A DNA stretch of 64,000 nt from Symbiodinium natans. Its lineage: Eukaryota > Sar > Dinophyceae > Suessiales > Symbiodiniaceae. Below are positions 57,800 to 64,000 of the stretch, one piece after another. Under the pieces are notes generated by a model. That model searched no databases, was not told the DNA's origin, and was given only the letters and a program-made list of their open reading frames with translations. The stretch's first letter is position 1. Each line of letters opens with the position of its first letter. Both the position numbers and the translations under genes were made by a program. The stretch is from contig CAJNDS010001291.1 in NCBI GenBank assembly GCA_905221605.1, positions 87,001 to 151,000 on the forward strand, written 5' to 3'.

Positions 57800-60590
57800 A
57801 CCACAGGCAGAGTTACTTAGTTGCCGGTTGAAGCCAACAAGCGGATCTTGCTGTGAACTTACTCACAGGAAGCAGTGCCGCGAGTTGAAGCAACGCAAGC
57901 AATTCTGGCCCATATGCAAGTTTAGGATCCTGGGAGTTGCTGTGCCTTCTCAGGCCCAGGGCCACACCTCACGTCCGGACTCGGCGCATGCGCGGCGCCC
58001 GGACTCGGCGCTTGCGGGCCGGAGCCGGGTCGGGTGGCCCAGAAAACGTGCGAAGGGTTGGGGGGGACGTTCAGGGATTTAGAGCTTTCGGACGTGGGCT
58101 TTTGGGGCAGAGCCCTGGTGACAAGTAAGGCTTGGCCTTTGCAAAGCCTGTCACGGAGCACCAGATGCCTTCGCCTGCTGAAAGTTCTCTTCAGCGATAT
58201 CTAGAAGATCCGAGGAGCAGGCTCTCTTGGAAACAGAGCCCCAATTACCTTCTGTAGAAGGACCTTGTTTGCGTACGAGAGCATGTGGCCCAACTTGGAT
58301 TACATGACAGTGTCAGCCATGCTCCGGTTACCGCTTGTTTACGTTCTTTCTTATGGCGGAGTTCGTTTTTTGACCAGTTCCATGCTACACTGGAGATTTT
58401 CCAAGGTACACCCTGTGCAACGCGTGTTGACAAGACACATGCTTGGGGTTTAGGCTGTCGTAGAAACATGTTTGGAAGTCGAGGCTGCGAACCAGACACG
58501 CTTGAGTGTGATAGCCAGGGTGCTTCAATAAGACCTCGAAGCATCAACCCTGATGGTCCAGACCTGACAAGCATAAACCATCGTAAGCCCCAAGCCCCAA
58601 AACCCTGCGCACTTGGTGTTAGAGCGCTCCGTGCTCACGCAGTGCCGAGGACAACAGCATTGTCAGCGAGCCTTCACTGAGGTCGGATGTGGAATGCGAC
58701 TAATGTCGTGTTCACATGTGTTGAACTTTGGGCGTTTCGTTGGGCGCAGGGCAAGGGGGGGGGTGCGGGGGGGATGGGGGGTGGGTGGGTTCTTGAAATC
58801 CTTGACAATTCCTGACTACTCGGGGTACCTGCGAACTTATACGCGCTAGGCCTGGCCGCTTGTAGGTAGATCCCATGAGGCAAGTGACGAGTAGTTCAGC
58901 AAAACTTTGCCGGGCTTCGCTCCGCACCACCTATGATTCCAAGATGTCCCTCCCGTATCCTCTCATTACTGTGGGGGCATGATGGTTTTGCAACTCGCTG
59001 AAAAGAATTTAAAGGGACCCTAATATAATCCAGAACAACTCCCGAGACCATCCGAAACCCTTCAGCGCGCAGCTTGAGCTTCCTCCGCCGGCGCTGCAAC
59101 TCAGCGGTCTTCGGGGAGGATGGCCAGTCGCAGGGAGCCTCAGAGGACCTCGGCTTTGAGAGATGTTGAGAGATGTTGAGAGGTTGGGAGGCTTGTATTG
59201 CTTGTCTTGCTTGTCTTCAGGGTAGACTCTGAACTCCTGCGCCCTCAAGAAAAACATGTTCACCAGGCCTGGCTGAGGTCGCTAGAGCACGATCGGCACA
59301 TATCGGCACGCTCCGAAATCCCACAACGCCAAGTTTTCATTTTCCGACAGCAGATTCGGCAAGTCACTTCAACAATCTTCACGTCTTGTCATGAAAGCTA
59401 GCTACTTGGAGCTTGCGGGAGTTTGTGTTTGCAACCGCCTTGCCTTGGGGCAAAACCTTGGGGTTGGCGTTGCACGCGGTGTTCCTGATACGGCGGGTAT
59501 GGGGGGGGCTGGGAAGGGGGGATCGCCTGACTTCAACCCCCCGCCCCAACCTCAAGGCCTGAGGCCGCGCGTTGTTTTTGAGGCGCTAGCTTTCGTTCGG
59601 CCTGCTCTCAAGTCAGGCTTTAGATGTTGCCACGTGTGTTCGGAAGGGGCAGCGCAAAAGAATTGTGGTGCGCAGCCAGGTGAGAGACTGGAGGGACATG
59701 TCCTCTTCTGTATTTTCCGAATTACATTTGATTCCTCAGCTGTCAGGTTGAATAGCCTTTCTAATTTCTAGTGGAAACCATGTGCTAGGACAAATTAAAT
59801 CTTGCTGTCCTTGCCCCACCTTTCGAGGCCTTCGCACTCGTCTGAAAGTCGAGGACAGCTGGGTCTGGTGATGTCAGCTTGGGCCCAAGAGATTCTGTCT
59901 CTTTGGCTTTTGGGGTCTAAGGGTTTCAAGGCGGGGATGCGCGAAGTTTCTGTTATTTGTTTTTTGTGGTTTTTCTTTCTTGTGTGTGTGTGTGTGTGCG
60001 TGTGCATGTGCATTGTGCATAAGCGGGGCTTTGAGGCATGCCAGATGCCGTAGCAGACACGACCTAAGCCCCAAAGTTGAGGTTCCAGGGCGTGCTAGGG
60101 TTGAATGCCATTTTTGGGCAATTGGACGTGGAGGTCTTCAATCCATTTTACTGCACCTTATGCACAATCCCAAATTTCAAAGCCCACAGGCCTAAGGGCA
60201 ATGTGCAAAGGTTTGCCGCTTTGTCGCTGGCCCCCTTAGATTGCTGCCCTGATGATGCCTATGGGCCCAGCCAAAGCCCCCAAGATCCTTGCGGAAATCC
60301 CCAACTCTTTGCAGGGTTCAGACAGCCCTGTCAGTCCACAGCAAGAGCCTCAGTCGGGACAGAATGGGCGTGTTGAAAGGAACGCAGGAACAAAGAATGG
60401 GATGCAAGAAGGTTCAACTCTCCCATTGCATTCCCGTTGTTCCTGTCCTTTTCGTTCTGCTGCGTCTTTTCTTGTGGTGCTTTTTGATTTCTGTTTGTCG
60501 TATATATATATACACACATAGCGGCATGTGTCTGTGTGTAGCTCTCTCTCTCTCTCTATCTCCTTTGTCCTTCTCTCCATACATAGTTTG
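57800..60590. other. About 2.8 kb with no supported gene
   Basis: Contains a G-rich stretch at about 58755-58790, (GT)n at about 59981-60010 and (TA)/(CT)n words at about 60500-60560. Frames show no domain. Confidence 0.45.
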
Positions 60591-60593
60591 TTG

Positions 60594-60852
60594 TCACTTG
60601 GGTAGTATGATGGTCAGTACGCATTGGCCATCGTGAGTATTTGCTGAACCCTTCAGTGTGTTGCCATCTGCTCTTTCTTGATATAGGATGTTTTTCCACC
60701 TGCCAGCATTCTTCCCATTCTTGGCCAGAGCATCAGTGTGAGCAGCAAAAGTGCCTTGCAGCCTTCTTCCCACCGTTCGTGCTCGCATACGTTTAGTAGT
60801 ATGCCAGAAGTATGCCAGTACCGGCTCGTAGTTTTGCCGTGGTTTTTGACTC
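60594..60852 (-). CDS. Candidate exon (minus), unknown protein
   Basis: The minus frame ending at a stop at 60594 encodes a non-repetitive, basic peptide with the words YEPVLAYFWHTTKRMRART, GTFAAHTDALAKN and THDGQCVLTIILP. Coding character begins near 60852. The adjoining exon candidate at 61045-61323 is on the same strand, upstream, but the obvious splice pair does not keep both frames, so their linkage is uncertain. Confidence 0.25.
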
Positions 60853-61044
60853 GCCTCATTGAGACATTGGAGGGGCTTAGGGTTCGGGGTCAGAGCTTTT
60901 TCTGCTCGGATTTGTGCCCGCGTGATGTATGCACGGGAACTGACGAAGCCCACAGGACCCGAAGTGTGGAGTTTTGCAGCCACAACCTGCAAGCCACAGT
61001 TACAGGATTTACGAGCTTAGTAAGTTCGGGAAGTGGGGTTTTGC

Positions 61045-61323
61045 CTGAAATTTTCTAAGGCGTGGCACACCCATGTTCGAAAAGCAAGCCTCACTTCAGG
61101 AGGCGTGGTGGAGGGAGGCAGATTTCGCAGAGCATTTTGAGCAGTATTTGACTGGGCTCTGGCAGCAATCACCACGCCAGCAGGTTTTGCCTTAACGAAG
61201 CTTTCAGCAGCACGGTAGATGTGGCCGCAATGTAGCCAAGCTGGATGCCCCGGTTTCGTGTCACTGTCAGTACAGTAAATTGTCAAGAGCGCAGAAGGTT
61301 TCGATGGGATCAGCTCAGAGTTC
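61045..61323 (-). CDS. Candidate exon with GC donor (minus)
   Basis: Between a possible acceptor (GAGTCAG, about 61324) and a GC donor (TTTCAG|GCAAAA at 61045/61044), the minus frame reads SALLTIYCTDSDTKP, YRAAESFVKAKPAGVVIA and TWVCHALENF. The composition looks like a folded domain and has no repeats. No family is recognised. A GC donor would fit dinoflagellate splicing. Confidence 0.25.
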
Positions 61324-62495
61324 TGACTCAAATAACACGTCGGCCAAAGCATGTGCCATGCTTGGTTGTCCTTGCTTGGGGGTGGTTTCTGGGTTGCGGT
61401 TTGTGCTCCAGGCTTCGCAGTTCGTGGTGGAAGACGAAAGCTGCGTTCCGAGCTCCATAGTGCCGACCGTACGGTGAGTTTGGGGAAACTTCGCAGTTCC
61501 CGAAAAGCCCAAAGCCGCTCCTGGTTTAACGTAGCCACACAGGGATTGAAGATGCCTCAAATGCTACATGTGACCACTTGGGGCAGGTGTACGCCAGCGG
61601 GTGTTTTTTAGTTTCGTGAGCCGGGGCCTTCAGATGATTTGTGGAGGGGAAGAAGGCTCGGCTGCCAACTCCTACGCCGCTGGAGTGTAGCTTGAAGTCT
61701 TGAGAAGCCTCTGATTTGGAGAGTTGCGAACTGAGGCCCGCTCTCCGGCTCTCAGACCCAGGCGCTGCCCCCCCAAACATGTAAAAAGCCCTGGCGACCT
61801 CGAAGCCTCGGGTCCAGGAGAGTCCAGGGCCTGGGCCATGAAAGTTCAACAGGTGCCCCAGGCCCACAAGCCCCGAAGCCCTGGGTGCAGGGGGTCTTAG
61901 CTTCGCCGACATCGGCAGCGGCAAGGCGATCGAGCATGCAAAGCGTCGACGAGCTCCTGGCTACAAACTCAGCACGCTGGTGTGCACACCTTGTGAACCC
62001 TTTGAAGGGAAGCAGCTTAGACCCGGGAAGCCTTCAAGACGGTGCAAATAATTTGGGCAGGGTTTGGATGGCACAGTACACAGCGGAACATTCAGGGGGG
62101 CCATGTTGGCTACATGCGAGCATGGCGACAGTAAGCCCAAATGCTGTCAGCACATCGCGAGACTCTTCCCGCCAAGGCCGCCGTGGCTGGCGCCGTGGTC
62201 GAGCCGAACTCGTTGGGTCAAGGCACCTTAGTAGACTGAGGGCCCATGCCCGTTTTCAGGTTGGAACTTGAAGCATGTAGAAGCCCTGAGCCGAAGGCAA
62301 TTGTTGACAACATCCCTCCACAAACGCCGCTCTTCAGAGCTTGGTAGAACTTGGTTCGTTCTTGCGATTCCCAACTTGATATTCAAACTGGTTGAGCGAC
62401 AAGGGCATCGGCACGCTCAACTACTACTTCTTCTTAAAACGGTTCACCTCCCCTTCTCTATCTGCTGTGCTTAGCGGAGTGTACTGTGTACCAAC
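61324..62495. other. About 1.2 kb with no supported gene
   Basis: Overlapping short frames on both strands without domain signatures. Confidence 0.4.
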
Positions 62496-63062
62496 CTAAG
62501 TGCCATCCAATCCTCTGTGATCATGAAGAGAGATTAAGCGCCGCTTGGAGACCGGAAGAGAAGTGTCAGACTCTGCAGGCTTTGGCAACGGATCGTCCGA
62601 AGGGTGAAGTTCCAAAGTGGACTCCGTGGACTCTGACTTTAGAACACTTCGACCCGTGTGCGACTCATGCTTCGCGTCAATCTTCGGCACAGAAAGCATC
62701 AACTTTTCTTCCTTGTTCACATTCAGGGGTGCAGGAGGTCGAGCTTGTCGGGTGCCCGTGGGTGCTGTGTGTCGTATGTGTGACTTAGGAGTCGCGGCCC
62801 AATTCAATCGCAGGGCCCCATCCTCAAGGGAAGGGCCAAGCATGGCGAAGCCATTTCCCCATCCATGCAAAGCAGGGAGTTTAGGCCGCTCAGGCCTTCC
62901 CGAATCCCCTTTGGCATGGCATGTCTGCCGGCAGGTTCCAGCCCATTTGAAAGCATCTGGGAAGCAATTCGACGTGCAAGTTGCACTGAAGGATGTAGGA
63001 TGTATAGGGTGCAAGTCCAGTTTGCGGCGCTGCCAGCCATGAGAACTCATGGCTGTTTTCAT
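62496..63062 (-). CDS. ATG-initiated ORF of 188 codons, unknown
   Basis: Starts at ATG 63062 beside a perfect 10-bp-arm palindrome (63034-63055) and ends at 62496. The C-terminal half is Ser/Glu/Lys-rich and protein-like (LMLSVPKIDAKHESH, SVLKSESTESTLE). The N-terminal half looks random. It overlaps an antisense frame. No family is recognised; part may be an exon. Confidence 0.18.
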   Translation of the reverse strand: MKTAMSSHGWQRRKLDLHPIHPTSFSATCTSNCFPDAFKWAGTCRQTCHAKGDSGRPERPKLPALHGWGNGFAMLGPSLEDGALRLNWAATPKSHIRHTAPTGTRQARPPAPLNVNKEEKLMLSVPKIDAKHESHTGRSVLKSESTESTLELHPSDDPLPKPAESDTSLPVSKRRLISLHDHRGLDGT

Positions 63063-63524
63063 CCGGTCTGGATGCCGCTACCTAGAGCAGATCTTGGAAA
63101 AGACGCGACGACACGACCATGGATTTGGCGAACCTTATGGCCCCACAGCGTGGTTGCAACCGGAACTGCCTTCTTAGATCCTGAGAAGAGAGTCCGATTT
63201 AATCCTCCGCTTCTGCAGAAGCTCCAGGACTCTCATCCGGTGTGTGTCCACTTGTCCTGCCTCCTGCCTCATCCTGCCTTCCAGATGTCCTACAGTTGGA
63301 GCTTATCTTGGGGTTTAGGGGGCAGGTTGGGATGTTCTCAGATGTTCTCAGCTTTAGTGGACTTGAGCCCGATGCGCCTCCTCCCGCTGCCTTGGCTGAG
63401 CTACCCGTGCCAGGGAATCATTAGCACTGAAGCAGCACTTGTCCCCCTTCCTGAGAATCTGCTGCCATGGCGCCTGAGCCACTGGGCAGCCTTCATTGAG
63501 AGCTTCCCCAAACAGTCACCGTAA
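62865..63524 (+). CDS. ATG-initiated ORF of 219 codons, unknown
   Basis: The longest ATG frame outside the copia polyprotein and the microsatellites. It is rich in Pro, Ser, Leu and Trp, without domain signature. It overlaps the minus ORF at 62496-63062, and at most one of them is likely to be coding. In DNA that is not A+T-rich such a length can arise by chance. Confidence 0.12.
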   Translation: MQSREFRPLRPSRIPFGMACLPAGSSPFESIWEAIRRASCTEGCRMYRVQVQFAALPAMRTHGCFHPVWMPLPRADLGKDATTRPWIWRTLWPHSVVATGTAFLDPEKRVRFNPPLLQKLQDSHPVCVHLSCLLPHPAFQMSYSWSLSWGLGGRLGCSQMFSALVDLSPMRLLPLPWLSYPCQGIISTEAALVPLPENLLPWRLSHWAAFIESFPKQSP

Positions 63525-64000
63525 GCCCTGGAACCGTTTAAGCCGCCCTCCGGGGTTGGTTGCTGTTTTCTGTTGGCTTGCTGGCGTTTTTCACTTAGAA
63601 CTCGGGAAAGCAAACATGGGCCCAAGGACCCTGGACCCCTCAAGTCCTAAACGCCATTAGACGCCTGCCTGGCTCGAACAAGGTCACCGCGGACGATAAG
63701 CGCCGCTGGTGGCGGGGATGGGAGGGCAGGTAGCTTTGCTCTCGTCAAGCATCGCACGGTCTATGCACCATGCAAGGTTTACAAGCTTGTGATGTGGTTG
63801 ACATGTCTGGGGCTTCCACTTGCAAGTGCCCGACCGAGTGCGAAAAGCAGGTTCCCTTGTGAGTTTGCGGAGTGTGCAGGTGTCAGCGCCGATGAAGTGG
63901 AGGACGGTCGCGGTGACTTTGAACGCATTTGGCCTTTCGGAATGTAGGACCAGCAGGAAACCTACTTATCGAGCAAGTTCACTAGCCCGACAGTCAACGC
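63525..64000. other. End of window, nothing recognised
   Basis: No gene, repeat or regulatory signal is supported. Confidence 0.4.

Overview
The window looks like non-coding-dominated nuclear DNA from a eukaryote with a very repeat-rich genome, most probably a dinoflagellate (Symbiodiniaceae or a relative). This is an inference. The reasons are: one full-length Ty1/copia retrotransposon in a sea of degenerate sequence; scattered plant-type telomere-like words (CCCTAAA/TTTAGGG); many unrelated tandem repeats; exon-like islands with GC or GA intron donors; and no operons, Shine-Dalgarno sites or compact gene order. Almost all open frames outside the retrotransposon are short and many open at non-ATG codons, so I list only those with some positive sign of being real.

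Layout. 0.2-1.0 kb: a foldback trinucleotide microsatellite abutting the 3' remnant of an integrase-bearing repeat. 1.2-2.8 kb: G-rich telomere-like minisatellites in a higher-order repeat. 3.1-10.4 kb: the main gene-bearing object, an apparently intact copia element with 83-bp identical LTRs (TG...CA), a 5-bp target-site duplication (ATTTG), a tRNA-type primer-binding site directly after the 5' LTR, and one uninterrupted Gag-protease-SAP-integrase-RT-RNase H polyprotein carrying an unusual C-terminal membrane/coiled-coil/Cys-His extension. 12.6 kb: a possible small membrane protein. 13.9-15.0 kb (minus): a nearly complete Polinton/Maverick-like integrase, broken by a 101-bp insertion bounded by 15-bp direct repeats. 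Its 3' end is the same repeat family as the fragment at 0.76-0.97 kb.

15-26 kb is dominated by tandem repeat arrays, including a ~405-bp pair with a relative at 38 kb and an 800-bp tetramer/octamer satellite at 23.1-24.0 kb. 26-48 kb is mostly featureless, with a few exon candidates, two A+T-rich coding relics at 33.0 and 34.2 kb, a MITE-like palindrome at 34.9 kb, G/C homopolymer hairpins, a 121-bp tandem duplication at 40.6 kb, and an ankyrin-repeat gene fragment at 41.6-41.9 kb apparently split by a 101-nt GA-AG intron. 47.9-48.1 kb and 56.5-57.7 kb carry further A+T-rich relics whose composition and short packed frames differ from the surroundings and may be virus- or transposon-derived. 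60.6-63.5 kb holds weak exon/ORF candidates.

The only functional system readable end to end is the copia element: Gag packages RNA, the protease matures the polyprotein, RT/RNase H primed by a tRNA copies it, and integrase inserts it. Identical LTRs and an intact frame suggest recent insertion.
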